A DNA stretch of 64,000 bases, taken from positions 21,176-85,175 of the forward strand of contig LUCM01006817.1 in the NCBI GenBank assembly GCA_008360955.1. Direction: 5' to 3'. The translations under genes and the position numbers were made by a program. The DNA is from Fasciolopsis buskii (Eukaryota > Platyhelminthes > Trematoda > Plagiorchiida > Fasciolidae). The notes beneath the pieces were generated by a model, which did no database searches, was not told where the DNA came from, and saw only the letters and a list, made by a program, of their open reading frames with translations. Each line of letters starts with the position of its first letter. The stretch's first letter is position 1. Shown in pieces: positions 1-14,000 of the stretch.

Positions 1-2290
1 GATTCATAGACTAGTTTGCGAACCATGATTCAAAGGACATCAAGTCCTGCGCGAAGTTATCAGTGGTTGTGTGCAGAGATGAAAGGTGAAGAGCATGTGC
101 ACTTTTATACTGTTTACAAACCGGAATGAAGTGACGTGGTTGATGACGTGCAACAAATTCTGAATGTGCGTGAAAAAAGTGGAGGAGCAAGGACAAACCT
201 TGGATGATTGTACCTGTTCTCGTGCAAGTTAATGAGAGAGTTCCGTGCTAGCCAATCGCCAAGAACGGAAAATTTGTTTTCGAAAAGCACTCATGGCACA
301 TTTCAGCCCTAAAACCTTGCTGATTCGGTAGTGCGATGAGTCAAAATAGTGTACCAAGGGGGGTCGCTTAGGCGGCGACAGTCCTCGAGATGAGCACACC
401 AGTAGATTTTAATTGAGTCTCCAGTGCCAAAACTTGGGAGAGCGGGCAGCCTGTAACAGGAGGGACAGAGGAGAGGAGGCCATGGACTAATATAACAAAC
501 CTTGCAGCCAAGATGCAGTTACTTTCAGTTTTCGCCTCGAGGCTGCGCTGGGGAACACGGCCGAACGCCTTGATGGCATCAAGAAGCATTTTTATCATTG
601 ATTAACTCTATTGGCGACCGTCATGACTAAGTAGAGGTAGTCAGTCGCGAAAGTGTTTCATGATTTCCCTTTGAGAAAATCGTGTTGACCAGCATCGATA
701 ACGCTCTGGCTTAATCGACACAACGTTAGTTCCTTCTGAGTGATTACTTCCACAATGCTGGAGCCAACTGAGTTATGGTTAGTGAGAATGTAGTTGGAAG
801 GATCCCCTGGTGAACCTTTTCTGGGGGTCGGGGTGATGGCAGAGGTCTTCCGTTTTGGAATGTTGGTACCGACATCAAGAAAGAGGTTGAATAGGTGAAA
901 CGCGTATGGGAACACTACCACTGAGGAAGCCCTTGATGACTGGGGTAAGTCATCCGGTCCAGGGTGGAGCAAGACCTTTACCTCAAATGGAAATGTCTCA
1001 ATGTCGTTCCGGTTAAAAGAAATACAAGAGATCCAGAGGACATTGGATGGATGCAACTTAAGAAGGCAAAGTCGTCGTATGCTGTGGAGAAAGCAAAATA
1101 TGCATTGAATGCCTCCCAAATTAGTTTTGGCTTATTATCATATGTGCATATGTACGTGGTAGACGGGTTAATCATTTTAGAGGAGATCAGCACTCATTAA
1201 TCTGTACAAGGCCTTGACTTTGCCTGCGAAGCGCAGCACGTCGATTTCCATTTCCTTTTGGAGGAAATTTTACCATGATATCAAGGAAGCTCATCTGACA
1301 GTCCAGTGTATACCCCAATGATTTTGGTGACTGGATTCCAAAACGAGAGGCTTCCCTTATGATGGTCTGTGGCGTTCAACCTTCTACGAATTTACTACTA
1401 TGGACCCGAGCGATTATATCTAGACAATTGAACCTGCGTTAAAATGTTCCGCGGAGTCCACCGAGGAAAATTACCCCAATTTTTGGCGCGATTGTGAGCA
1501 AGATGCTATTTCAAAAGGCATTGAATTACGGTTTATTTCGGGGCAGGTGGAAGCAGTGTTAAGTAGCAACAGGAAAAGGCAGAAAAGCTGGGATTGGTCA
1601 TGTCCGGCCAATTTATCTTCTACGAAAATTTACACACGGGTCAGATTTGTTCTAAAATAAAGTATAACACGTTATTGTTCTTTGGATGGTGGCTTAATGT
1701 GTTGGGTCCGGCCTCCCGGCGTTAAGTCGGAAAGAAAAGGACGATTTTTGAGGGTGGCGAGTGTGGACCAGATAGTCCAGGGACATCGAAATCGCCGGCT
1801 ACATTAGCAACGCAAGCAACAGCACCGTTAGGGATAAAAGATCGGACTGGTTGAAACTAGGAGTGCGGTAAACACACCCTAGAATAGGTTTCTGGCAAAC
1901 GACTGATACTGTTAACCAAAAGGAACCTCGAAGGCTATCAAAAGTAAGGTGGCTATACACTAAGGCTTGGAGGGTGTTCCTTACGCACACAAGACAGCCT
2001 CCCCTACGATATACGAGCCTGTCTTCTGAAAGCACGGCAAACAACGAAGTTGGCACCACTGTCCGAAGCACTACCAGACGGCCGGATTTTCCGTGATGAG
2101 CTTGTTTTCGTGATTCTTTGCGTGGATAGGGGTCGACTAGTAATGGAGAAAACGGAGCAATACTGTAAACAACAAAGCCTGAGATATTTGAGTGTGTGTG
2201 CGCCTTGTGGCTTGGCAGAGGCTTTAGTGGCGAGAGCACGGGCGACGCTGTTGGAGGTGGAAATTCAGGGGCTTGGGATAAAAACCTAAG
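1..2290 (-). mobile_element. Decayed CR1-like LINE, ORF2 remnant, runs off left edge
   Basis: Read on the minus strand. An endonuclease segment lies at about 2239-1799, with RRGGCLVCVRNTLQALVYSH and then ILGCVYRTPS, matching the RGGGCLIY...CIYRPPS block of LINE AP-endonucleases. The reverse transcriptase follows at about 1119-658, with PGPDDLPQ, then GDPSNY and DAGQHDFLKG (family: PGPDDLP, DPSNYRPISL, QHGFxxGRSC). Further on, at 598-368, come DAIKAFGRVP (family: DxxKAFDRVP) and a worn GVPQGSVLGP-like stretch. Many stops and frame changes show a dead copy. The end nearest position 1 probably holds the start of the thumb region. The exact clade is inferred; CR1 or a relative is most likely. Confidence 0.75.
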
Positions 2291-2559
2291 AGTGATTGAA
2301 AGAACGCTATTTGAAGATCAAGAATGGCCAGTCGGAGCCACTTCCGGATGGGGCATTGAATTCGTTGGTTAGAAGCCCCCACTTATTGGGGCTGACAAGC
2401 ATGGATACAGGGGTGGATGGTACGCGGGGGGGGTGGGGTGGAAAAACCGGTCAGTGCAAGGAGGCGGTGTTGGTGCCAATAGTGAGTATATTGCAAACGC
2501 AGGCACAAAGGGCGTTGGGCCTAGTTTTTAATATTTTGGCTTTTAGAAGGCAGTAATGT

Positions 2560-3300
2560 AAGGTACTGGTGGCCAACCCCAGAAAACAGCTCAGTGGCAT
2601 CGAAATCGTTATGAGTGATGTGCGCTTTGGAATCCATCTTTGTAGGCTCTCTCAACGATCATGTTGGTGTTGTAACAGTGCCTCGACATGGGTATCAGGC
2701 GGGGCTGTTAAACGTTGGGTCCGTCAGCGAAGGAACAGGGTTTTTGGCAGGAGGTGTCCAAAAGTGGTATTGTGGGAAGAACAAGGGCTGCTGACGCGAG
2801 GGCTTTGCCGACCCTGATATGTTTGAGGTCCGCGAGCCAGGGGTCCGGGTTAGATGTAACGCAGTGGGCGTAGACTGAACGACTTTGTGATTGCAGATGG
2901 TGACGGGTAGGAGGAAAACTGGCAAGGACATACTTGACGTCATGAACCTTTTCGCAGTCTGTCATCAAACATTAAATTAGCTACACGCTACAGGCAGTAA
3001 ATAGCGCGGCTCTAACGGTATTCACAGAGAAACGATCGGGGATGCTAAAAACTATAGCATTGCGGGACCTACTCATTCTGCCTGCGGTTTCAGATGGCAT
3101 GGGGTCCAAAAGCGATGGGCAGCTGCTGACGTCTGTATACCAGACTGAGAGGCACGTTCGACAAGATGCCAGGGCGGCGGTTGGTTTGGTAGGACACTTC
3201 CCAGTCCAGTGACCGGGTCCATTGTAGTTGACAGTATTTTGTCAAAACTATTAACATCGCGGATGAATTGGTTCACAAGATCTTTTAGGACAGCCGAGAT
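2560..3300 (-). mobile_element. Probable ORF1 remnant of the LINE at 1-2290
   Basis: On the minus strand, RSRNAIVFSIPDRFSVN near 3090-3030 is followed by CEKVHDVKYVLASFPPTRHH near 2950-2900. The first block resembles a second minus-strand fragment in this window near 10850 (RSCNAIVFIIPGHTPMN). Its position just upstream of the endonuclease and on the same strand suggests it is the ORF1/5' part of the same LINE. The function of such ORF1 proteins (nucleic-acid chaperone) is family knowledge; the assignment here is inferred from position and the internal repeat. Confidence 0.4.
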
Positions 3301-3861
3301 TTTTCCTATTTGCCTACCATAGGGGTGGCCACTTCGGAATGCCTATTTTTGGGCTTGAAAGCCCCACTGAAACTAAGTAAAACGTGTGAACCGGTCCAGA
3401 GAGTCATTATGCATTTGATGAGTCAAGGTTAGGGAGGCCGGCGGAGAATTCCGAATCAGCAATAACAAGTGCATAACCTCCGGCGTGCGCATAATTTTGG
3501 GGATGATAAATATAAAGATTGCAGCTACCTAGATTTCTTTAGCACAAGGACCAGGTAAAAAGGACTTGCAGTGTACTGTGCACAAAGTCGCAGTTTTATG
3601 AAGTGACCATCTAAGCAAGCAGTGAGAGGAAATTGGTCAGTCGTCCCGACCTGGATGAAGTAAACAATGATAAGAGAGGGACAAAACTTTTTACCGGCCA
3701 GATCTTGAACAACGTAAATTGCACTCTAAATTCTAGCAAATCGGACGAAACCGGCATGACTTTTTGAATGTGGCGCTTAAAAGATCGTGTTGTGTTGCGC
3801 AGGCCAAAGGCTCCATGTAGGATTTACGGCAGTTTACAATCTTAAGTAGTGTTTACTTCGG
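3301..3861. other. No recognisable feature
   Basis: No frame with a recognisable domain, no RNA gene and no obvious repeat. It probably includes the 5' end of the LINE to its left. Confidence 0.4.
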
Positions 3862-4329
3862 TTGCCGGGTTTTAGCATACTATCGGGTCAGGTCAATTAT
3901 TTTGAAATCGTTGAAAACTTCTACACTCGAAACGGCGTACCAATAGTTGTTTTCTACCAGTATGCAACTAACACGCGCAAAACCGGGGCAGATGTGGAGA
4001 GTACGAATGACGAGGAAAAAGATACTGTCAGGGGGCTGCAAAGTGTGCATGGGAACTTAGCAGAAGGTGCAAAATACAGAGCGGCGGCCATTCAGCTGAG
4101 ATTAAATGAGAAACCAAATCAACTGAAGACTTGGATGAAAACAGTGACGTCAGTAAAGGACGGTGAAGTACAACGAAACGTAGTTCTTTTCCAAGTACCA
4201 TGCCAGGCCCAGCCAGGTACCGACGACGTCGCCAATGGAAAAAGCAGAATGTTAACAAAAGAAGTACTCACTTCTAATAACGGAGGTGTGAAAGTGGATG
4301 AAAGCATTCGCGGAAATTTCTTGCGATGA
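3862..4329 (+). other. 155-codon open frame, unassigned
   Basis: One of the longest uninterrupted frames outside recognised repeats. It opens at TTG rather than ATG; the first in-frame ATG lies deep inside, near 4132. The product would be hydrophilic and rich in K, E, N and T, with no recognised motif, signal peptide or membrane segment. The opposite strand is also open for up to 76 codons. It could be an exon, the 5' part of a retroelement, or chance. No function is proposed. Confidence 0.2.
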
Positions 4330-7300
4330 ACCGAAATTAAAGGCGCGGAAAATAGGAGGATGTGCCAGAAATCAAAACCGCATGCAAAATCTAAACTTTA
4401 TCTGTAATATCAAGTGTTTTTTGTATAAGCCAGATAAATCCTGGTAAATTAAGTATAATAATTTTGTCAGGATGGGAGGCCAAAGGAAGGTTGTGGTAGA
4501 AAAACAATGACGTGAAGTAGGAGTTCAGAGGGGAGATCCATGATCATAGCAGAAGGTAAGTTAGGATTTGAATAATATTCTGGCACTATCGACAATATAG
4601 CATGAACGAAAATAATAGTGATACTTGGATAGGAAAGCGTATGTGGGATAACAACCATAAACTGAACCGTAATGTTAAGCGCTTACATAAGGACCAGAAT
4701 CCGGAGCTGCCGGCGGTGGTTACTGTATGTCATCCGTTCTTCCTATCACCTAGTGAACGAGATCAGAATTAGAAAAGAATCATTTTTTCAAGAATAGTTG
4801 ACATGCGGTATAATTTTTGTTGGTTTTCGTCAGTTTTATGTTAGTCGTTATCTTTACGCCCATAGAGTCCAAGTTCTGAGGTTGTACTATTTGGCATTCA
4901 ATTAATACTACTTTGGGAACGGGACTTACTCGAGTTGAATTAGTTTTAAGACTGATGACAAATCAATATCATGCGGGCAGTCCAGAGATGTCAATCCGAC
5001 AAGAAAAACAAACCAGTATGGTTTTGGCACTGACTCCCTGCGCAATACCTAAGGAGTGCTTGCCAGAAGCGCCAGCGTCTGGTAATCGGATGGCGTTCAT
5101 CAGAACCAGGACAATCGGGGGAGCGTGGTTGCGAAAAGGCGCACTTTCGTAACTTAAATCTGCCATGTATCAGGCGAAACCAAATAAAATAGCGATCTGA
5201 GATATGTTCCGGCTGCCGTGGCCGGTGAGCTGACGGGTAAAAAATGTGGAACAATCGCAAGAGGTAATAACGTCGGCTGCCTGGCAGGAAGAAATTGCGT
5301 CGGTCAGGCCGTAGGTAAATTTTCGAGAGATCAGCGGTTTTAGCTAACGGGAGCGGACGGTGAGTTCATTGGTTTTTTTGGGAGATTGCAAACTACCTGG
5401 TTGTTTGCTATGTAAAACATGCTTGCGATATCAGTCAGGTGAAGTAGCATCATTTTTTGAAAAAGGGAAACCGGCCAACGTTTGCAGTCCCAAGAAACGA
5501 TACTGGCATTTTTCAAGGCGGAAGTTGGTGTACGGTTGATATATCAAGAACTGTCTCTAAGACAGTAAAATAGAGCCTTAAATTGATGGCCACTTGGAGG
5601 CTTCACTAGTTACCGTAAGTACGCCGGAGATTTGGAGGCTTAACCAATTACAAGTGAGCTGTCAATGCTCAAAGGCTGTTATATGGTTGGGTCATGCTTA
5701 GTTTTAAAGTGTTCTGTGACTTACTATGACCGAACACGAAATTCAGAACGCAGGATAGGGAATGCGTCTAAATCAGGAGTATTGATCCATTGCCTGCCAT
5801 TGAAGAAAGTCACAGGTCCGCCGCCGGCAAGTTGGGTCCATAATAGAAATTCAGCCCGGAAAGAAGCAGAGTGCTAAATGGCACTGGTGACACTGCAGAA
5901 AATCAAGCAACTTTGGAGACGCAAAGCGGCTCCTCACCCGGACGTTAATGCAAAGGATCAGTTGGTTTTCAATGTTCTAGGTTTAGTATCACACAAAAGC
6001 TAGGCAGGCGGCTGGCTGGGAAATTTCTGTGTTGAAATGTAAGCGGCGGAAAAGGAGGCAGGGGCGGAAGTCCAGCGAGATACATTTGGTTCTTTGAAAG
6101 CAAATGCGAATTCACCTGGCGGTTTGAGACTGTATAACCTCGCCGTATGAGAAATAAGGCAGAGCAGTGTTGTAGCGCCCAAAGGAAAGGGGTTTCGGGA
6201 GACGGCATATTTATTCAACGGAAGGCGACAGAAAGTCAGAGTGCTGCAAAACGGGCTCGAAATTACTTGACAACCCCCGAACTGCCCTGGTAATCATGGA
6301 ATTGCAAGATAGCGTGCTTCTGTGTTTTCTGACTCTAATGACAATGACTTCAGGACAATTTTTTCGTTTTATTCTCTGTCCTGTTAAATGACCGGCAATC
6401 AAATGCGAGAACAGGGGCGAAATGACAAGTTTTGTGGCTTTATTGTTTAATCAAAAGTGGCGTATTTGGGAGGTTGGATCATCTTGGTCGTTGTATAAGG
6501 TTGATGTGGATCCATGATAGGCAACACTTATGTAAGGAATGATAACTCTTTAGGGGCAGTCAGCTGACATGGTTAGCTCGTTTAACAGAGTATAGGTTAA
6601 CAAAGACTGTTCGTTACTATATGACATTCCGGAGGTCACTGTGGCCGTAGATGTCGAGGAAGTGCATCGAAAACGGAAGCGCTGTGGGCTGTCCGATGCA
6701 TTCGTAGTGGGCGTGAGTAAAATCCATTGCATGTGGGTTGATTTGTAGATCTCTGTGATCCAATTTGATCTGGCTTAAAACACCGTAAGGCCTCTGATGG
6801 GGAAATCTGAGAAGCTATCGGCTGCAGCTTGAAAACACTCTGTTCAATTCAGCAGAAATGCAAAAGAATTCCTGTCGTTTTGGGGTGATTCTTATAGCTG
6901 TGGACGACGCCTATTGCTTCAGCAGCTGCAGTGCGGTACCACCGGTATGAATGTTAGAACCTCAGAGGGATGAGCCACAAAAGGCATTTCCAATCTAAGG
7001 GGTCCCACCGGTCCAGGTTTGATTCAAAATATCTTCAGCCGCTCGCAAAAAAACGAACTAAGCTATGTGACGCAGTGTCAAAGAAGGACAATAGCCACAA
7101 GATAAAATGGGCTCAAAAAGTGCAAAGGGGACTTGCCCAAAAATCCCCTGAGGCCAGTTCTCCAGCAGTGACATTCTTTGGTTCCCCAAATGAACGGAAA
7201 ACGTTGATGGCAACGGGAAGGCTGACATTTCATTGTTGGGGAATCTGATTCAGACGGACTTGTTGCAAAGCAGCTGCTGAGGCCAGGGAATCAGTGGTGA

Positions 7301-9999
7301 GCCACGTACCGCGGTGGTGGGGAACGAAAGCGACCATCAATCAAGCGCAGGTAGTATAGACTGCACCAACCACAAGTCTGCTCTAAATGATCCGTCTGAT
7401 TAACATTTTCTATTTTGCGCACGTGAGCTGAGCGGGCATGTTTTACCCTTCGCTGATCGTTTTACATGTTGAGGGCTCCGCCTTTTGAGGCATTCAGCAG
7501 AGCAAAAGCCGAAAAATGGCGGCCGGTTCAAAATTCAAGTACTCCGTTAGTCAGAGTCGCAGATTCCGTTGAAGAAGACTGATCGATGCTGGGTTGCTGG
7601 ATTGCTAGAGCTGCTCCTAACTTTTGGGCAGCATGAGAGCTACACCATGCGGCGAATTCTTCTCTTCTAGCGTTAAGTCTGCATATTCCTATTGCCCGAA
7701 TTTCATATAAATTTTGTACCTTTGGTTCGTGAATTCGTTGCTCCCGTGATTTTGATGAAATCTAGTTCTAGATTTGGGTCTTATGTACTCCTGCAGTTTC
7801 AGCTTTTCGGACCACACACTTACTAAGGTTGCAAAGCCAACGAAATAGCTGATTCTCTGCGCAGGACCCTTAGGTTGAGTCACAGTAAACCAAAGATCTT
7901 CAAAACACACGTCAGGCCCATTCTAGATTAGTGTTCCTTAAAATGCCCCAGTGTTGAACACTGCGACAGAACTGTAATTGAAAAATTTCAGTGTACATTT
8001 AATAGACCACGTTATAGAGAACGACGTGTTGAATCTTGAATCTCCGTGGCTTTGGTGTGCGAAGGCTAACCTACTTTTCTCATCATCGGCAACATTAGTA
8101 TTTAATTTTCACAGTTCAGATGAGGAGCCCCATACACCCTTTGAAAAACTAAACTGATCGTCCCAACTAATATAAAAAGAACAGGCGTTGGGACAAATTT
8201 TATGCAAATATTGCTCTTCACGGAATTCATTGCTTCAGACGGTGTGTCTTCTATCATCGTCCAAAGTCCTGAAACTATGGTCCTACCAAACCTTATTTGC
8301 ATGTACGATTCCCATTTCTCGGGCACTCAAGAGTTTGGACATGAAGCAGGATTTTAGTAACAACTGCAGTGATGACACCAAAATCTAGATCTCAGTCGAC
8401 AACACCAGATAACATTATGGTCCCTGATAACAGAAGGCTTCTGGAGTCGATAGCAAGCATTATCGCTATTAACTTCCCCTTATATCGATCTCATCTGAGG
8501 ATAGCTTCCTCATAGATTTTTTTACTGTTTACTTACTCTGCCAACACAAAGGATCTTGCCTCTATGTCCGGTATTACCAGGGCCAATTTTCCTCTTCGCA
8601 GATTTTCATCAAAAAACGCATTCGAGGTTTCATTTGCTTTTCCTAACTATTCAACTTGATTCACACTCACCTGCTTACTCAGATCTAGCAAACGCTTTGT
8701 CACCAAAAATCCAAAATCATCCCACAAAAACATGCCAATGTCACAAAAACCATATGATTCATTTATTGAACAAAGCAATCCACATTAACGGGTTTCAAAT
8801 GGCACTCGGGAATGAAAGAAAGGCAGTGCTTCAAAGATGACGGAGTCACATGCACAGAAATGTGTTCCGTGCCACAAGCCATTATCTTTCTTGTTTGCTT
8901 ATCCCCAGTTTGGTTTTCTTCAGTCCGTAAATGAAAACCTCAGCTGATCACGGCATGCTCACCTCTGCAACTTCGAACATAGGTAAAAGTGACCACCCCA
9001 TCAGTTCCGAAAACTAGGGTCAGGCGGAGAAATTATGGAAAAATATACGTAGGACCAGCCGTCCCTCTGTAAGATAAAATTATTCTGCCGGGGTTGGTTT
9101 AAACTCAGCAACAAAAGCTAGCTCCCGATGCGAAGACATGGATCCCCTCCAACAATGGATGTGAACGCCGTCATCCCAGACCTGATCCTGCTCAAAGAAT
9201 GAATCCCATACCACCCTCTTGGGTAGAAATGTATCCGGCTACCTTGTGGGGCCATCATGGGAAGTAGTGGATTTGACAGCCCACGTAGCATCACTATGCG
9301 TCCTCTTAGTCTTCAACCTGCCCCTGCCGTCCCATCTTAAACATACCGCCGGTTTCCTTTTTAATTAACCGCGCAAGTTTATTGCAAATACTAGTTCGTA
9401 CAGTTTGTTATCATCCCGTTCAAACACAAAATACTGACCTCGGTATTCTCACGCTTCTCCCCCCTATCTCCCCTTAAATTCCTGCGGCACCCCCTGTCCT
9501 GGCATCTGGTACGTTCTGCCGTCCGCGTCTCATTTTAGTGGTGCTATTTTCTAGCAGTCTGAAGTAGTGGTATCAGTGGTAATTCATACATGGCCGTTTA
9601 AAACTGCACTCGTCTCATGTACTTCGGGCCCGCAAACCAGACGAGTTCCACAAATGGCAAATAATGATTTTGATTACTCAACCCTTGTGCTAGCCATTCC
9701 GTCAGATCGCTGCAACGGCGTTTGCTATGTTAGAAGTTGAACGAGAAACGAGTTTCAAATAGGGGCCAAGCATCCTAGGTCTGAAAGACATGAACCTTAT
9801 AAGCAGTAAGCAGACAGAAAATTTGCAGCATATGTCTCTATCAACGGAAGACTCCATCCTTCTCTGCATTTCAAGTCAGACATCTGGACTCTGAAATGCT
9901 CGCAAGAAACCAATTGTTGTTATGTTTTCATTTTGTTTCCCCACCATGATGCAAGGTGGAATAAATTCCAGACTGCCCCAACACTTTTTCCCTGTAAGG
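4330..9999. other. Unassigned stretch, probably old repeats
   Basis: Only short frames are present. An ATG-started frame at 6970-7248 (92 codons, very basic, many K and R) has no recognised domain. Near 8340-8395 the plus strand reads NNCSDDTKI, which recalls the ADDIKIW motif of LINE reverse transcriptases, but its flanks do not support it. From about 8.5 kb the plus strand turns C-rich, suggesting a change of repeat family. Confidence 0.35.
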
Positions 10000-11010
10000 C
10001 TATTCTCCAGGCTCGCCCGTGAACACAGTTCTTATACACCGGCCACCAGAAAGTGCAGATGCAACACATATCTTGCCGCCGACGGCTCCACCCAGCTTAT
10101 GCGCTGGTTGTTTATCCTTGCTAAGACGCTTGTAGGCAGATCCTGCGCTCTTGTGCCGATCCGTCTCTTTCCTTGGTGTTAAACGCATCGCTAGCCATTT
10201 GGAGGCCTGCAACCTGTTAGGGTCGGGTGGAGTATGACGTTGAGTCGTAGGAAGTGACTTTAGCGACAGTATTGTAGAGCGGGTACGGGGCGGACGGGGG
10301 TTTGAGCATGGCAGAACAATGAGTCGAGGTGAAGACGTTTGGACGGAGGCTGAACTGCAAGGGATGAGCTTGATATGTCTAGGTCTACAATCGTAAGGCA
10401 TGAACCAGTGGGCGGTATAGGCTGTAATTAATTTCTGTTTGGCCGACAAATGCGCGAGTGTTTTGAAGACACAATGCCTGTTAGAGGAGAGGATTCCCCT
10501 GTAATGGGCCGTGCAATTTTTTCTGGTAGCATCTCAGAAGCCAAATGCGCATGACAGAATTCGTGTAAGGCAAAGAAACAGTTCCCTTCTGCAGAGGTGT
10601 TTATTCTCTGACTTTTCTAACGCTTTTGGAAGGTGTTGTAGTAGCAATAATGGTTTGCTTGTTGGTGAATAAGATCGCTGGAGTTGTTGCCTGTAAATAC
10701 AGCATGAGGGGTCAACTTTGACGCTAGGTCCACTTTCAAAGCCTCGTCACTAGAAATGGTATGTGGGCCATGCCACTAGCCAGATTTGATCTCGGAAGCC
10801 ATTCATGGGAGTATGACCGGGGATAATAAAGACAATAGCGTTACATGATCTATCCACTCTACTCAATGTTTCAGAGGCTGGCACGTCCAGGAGGTTGCCA
10901 GCAGTCTTCCGGCCCTGTTTATTCAGCCGTTTTTCAGAATCGACGAAGTGGGGTAGAGGTGTGAGCTTTGAGCTAGTGTGCTGCAGATGTTTAACGCGGT
11001 CCAATTATTC
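10000..11010 (-). mobile_element. Second LINE ORF1-like fragment
   Basis: The minus strand at 11004-10750 reads SRVDRSCNAIVFIIPGHTP, which parallels the fragment near 3.05 kb with the same spacing of charged residues ahead of NAIVFxIP. Downstream a 149-codon minus frame (10449-10000) is rich in P, R, S and T, and could be the linker or basic tail of such an ORF1. No endonuclease follows, so the element is broken or is only a fragment. The call rests on the internal similarity rather than on a known domain. Confidence 0.35.
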
Positions 11011-14000
11011 GGATAATTTTTTTTCAAAAATCGGTACACTATCATGGGCTTCACCAACCAGGTCATTGAATACCACGGAGCATTGGCTCATTATTATCAA
11101 GCGAGGGTCAAATTTGAAGAGTGCTGCAATGGTAGTGCCGCAAACACTAACACTGGCGCGTTAAGCTCGCCGATTGACGCCACGAGCCACTCTAATTTTG
11201 CTTGGAATTTTGAATTTCGGGAAACAAATCTAAGCAGATTTATGAAAGGTGATTATTTATAGTTGTCATGGCTGTAGTGCTGACGGGATACTTCCCAAGT
11301 ATCACGGTGCCTACACTCAAAGTCCGGCAATTTCCGGGCAAAATATACACAAATAAATAAGCACTTGGTTTGTATGAAAATGACACGTTGCCTCTTAAAA
11401 CTAGTTTGAATTCACTTAGTTGTAATCGTGCTGGATATTTGCTGTTGTTACCCATCCAGTTTGAGGTCCATTTGTGTGAGTGTCAGTTTTACTGTGCCCG
11501 ACGCCATCTTAGTCTCCCGCTGTTCTTATCGGTGAGTTGTGCCCGGTTTATGATGTCAAAAGCTGCTTTGTAACTTCTGCGTAGTTTGAGTAGTTTTCTT
11601 TGGCAAATTTCGCCTTGCGGAGAATTTGCAAAGAGTGTTGGTATTTTTCTGAATGCTTCTTTAGTTAACACTGTTGTCATAATGCAAGAGCTTTTATTTA
11701 CATATCCAGAAAGATCAATGTCCCCCTAAGATGAACGACCGTGGGTCACAGTTAGTGCATTGCAGTGACCGCTCTATTTTATCTGACAAGCCACTTTATA
11801 TTGGGTTCCTGCTTGCCGCTTAAAACCGCCAAGAAGCTAACGATTATGGTAGTTTCATGTTCTCATCAACTGGTCTTCTACAAAGAACTTAACTAGCGGC
11901 TGAATAATGTTTTCCTTGGTATCGCGTATAGCGCACTTGGCCGTGTATAACAGACGCAACTTTGTCTATAGGAGAGTAAGTGGGCGTACTTTTCAGTCAT
12001 GCTTGACATCACGAGTTGGCAGAGGTATCATGCAGGAAAGGAAACGCTCGGTGTCTTATAGTATGCTGTTTATGTGGTGGCTACGCTGTGGAAGTGTCGC
12101 GTCAGATGCCCGAAGTTATACCAGTCCAGTGAGTGTATTGCATTTCGATTTAAAATTTAATTAAGGAATGTCAGTCGCTAACACTCCTCAATGCTTGAGT
12201 CAAAGTTCTCCACGAAAATTTCCTGTACAAATTTTACACTCAACGCACTCTTGCAGACACCAGCGTTGACAAGAAAGACCAATTTTTATTCCCGCATTTT
12301 GGGTGCACAAGTCGAAGCTCCCATGATACTGAGGTGAAGGACGACTTGACTGTCGCAGGTTTACCAGCACCTAACGCCATTCCAGACCTATCAATATCGG
12401 GACAAGGAATTTTTCATGAAGTATCAAATTTCATTCGCGAACGCTCGTAGAACCTCCGGTTTGCAGAGAGACGCGGTTGGTAACTGACGCTGTACCGCTT
12501 CAAGGTGTGACTTTATTGCATCTCTCCGTGCGCCCTGTTGCAAATTATGATTATGAGGCACCATGTGAACCGTGGCAGCCAGCAAAACACAGGCTCTCTG
12601 ATGGATTTCCTTTGGACTATTTTCATCAATTTCAGGCCTAAGACAATGCAGCAAAGGGGAATTTCGGAAGCCAAACAGCCTCATATGCCGAACATCTGTC
12701 GGGACCCTAAGACGTGGCTTCGGACGCCTAGAACAAGCCCCATCCTGGAAATGTCCAATGGACAGTATATTTATAATGTTCTGGGTTGTAGCATTCAAAG
12801 GCAGCTTTCTGGGGCGGATCCAATGCCGGACGCCTTGATAGTACACAGTTTTGACGATACGACGGTTTTCCTTTCATCAAACATGAAGCTGTGGACCATA
12901 CTTGGAAGGGTCATAGAGCCATCCTGCACACCGGTGTTCACCATCGGTTTCTAATGCGGCAAGTGCAAACCGTCATCAGTTTCAGACCTTCTTGACAAAT
13001 GCATATTCAAAACGATTACGCTGCTGAGGAACACCATATAAATTGGCACTAAATCTGTGCCGTGCACATTTCCTTCCGCTGTCTGTGATGCACCAACACG
13101 GGCTTCCGTCCGGAAGTGAAGGAATCGACAAGTCACTTCGGCCGCGATCGTGGAATTAAACGAAGACTTCACTGCGCTAGGCGTGTAACGTTACACTAAA
13201 TTGGATGCAAAATTTGTGATGATAATTCTTTTTGCACCCAGCGGCACCACAGACATCATATTGGCCTCAGCCTCTTGCCTCCCTCCCCATAGGCATGATA
13301 GCCGTTTTTCCGTTGGACTACGTTCATCTCATATAATAAGGTATCATGAACAAGCCGCTTGCACTTTGGTTACATGTCCCTGTAATGAATCCCTACCATT
13401 TACGTCGGTCATACGTAAAAGCCCCTGGTAAGCGTATTCTTGCTTGCAGCGATAGCACACTGGGACACGATGATCCAGCTCAACAACTTCACTGCCACAT
13501 TTGCGAACTGCTTACGCTGGGTTATGTATCTACCAATGCCCTTCTCCATGATGTGGGTGAGCTAAAAGGTTTTGCAGCCGACTTAGAATTTTATCGGCAC
13601 TAAATTTACTCAGAGTCAACCAGGAGTTGAACATTCGCCGCTCGCACGTACAGCCTATGGCCGATGGAGTTAGCCGTTACCAACTAACCGTTGCATTGAA
13701 CCGAGATGAAGTGGACATCCTGGAGCAAGATTTAAGGCCAACGGTCCACTTCAACGCAACGGCAAGTAGTCACTGGCTTTCGTTAAAATTCCGGGCCCAT
13801 GCAATAAAGCGTTTTGTGGCCAGGGACGCTGTTATCACGGTGCGCAGAATGCTGAATGCGACCAGTGGCCATCATCTTGATTTGCACTGTAACCGGCCTC
13901 GAACTAGTGAGAAAACGGCTGTTTCCAACAGTCGATCTGTAAGAGCCATTATTCGTAGATTTATTCCATAAATTTCACCATCAGTCTAACAGATGTCGTG

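Noticed and set aside
8340..8400. SDDTKI as a LINE RT YADD box
   Set aside because: No GVPQGS-like block upstream and no thumb region downstream could be read in any frame.
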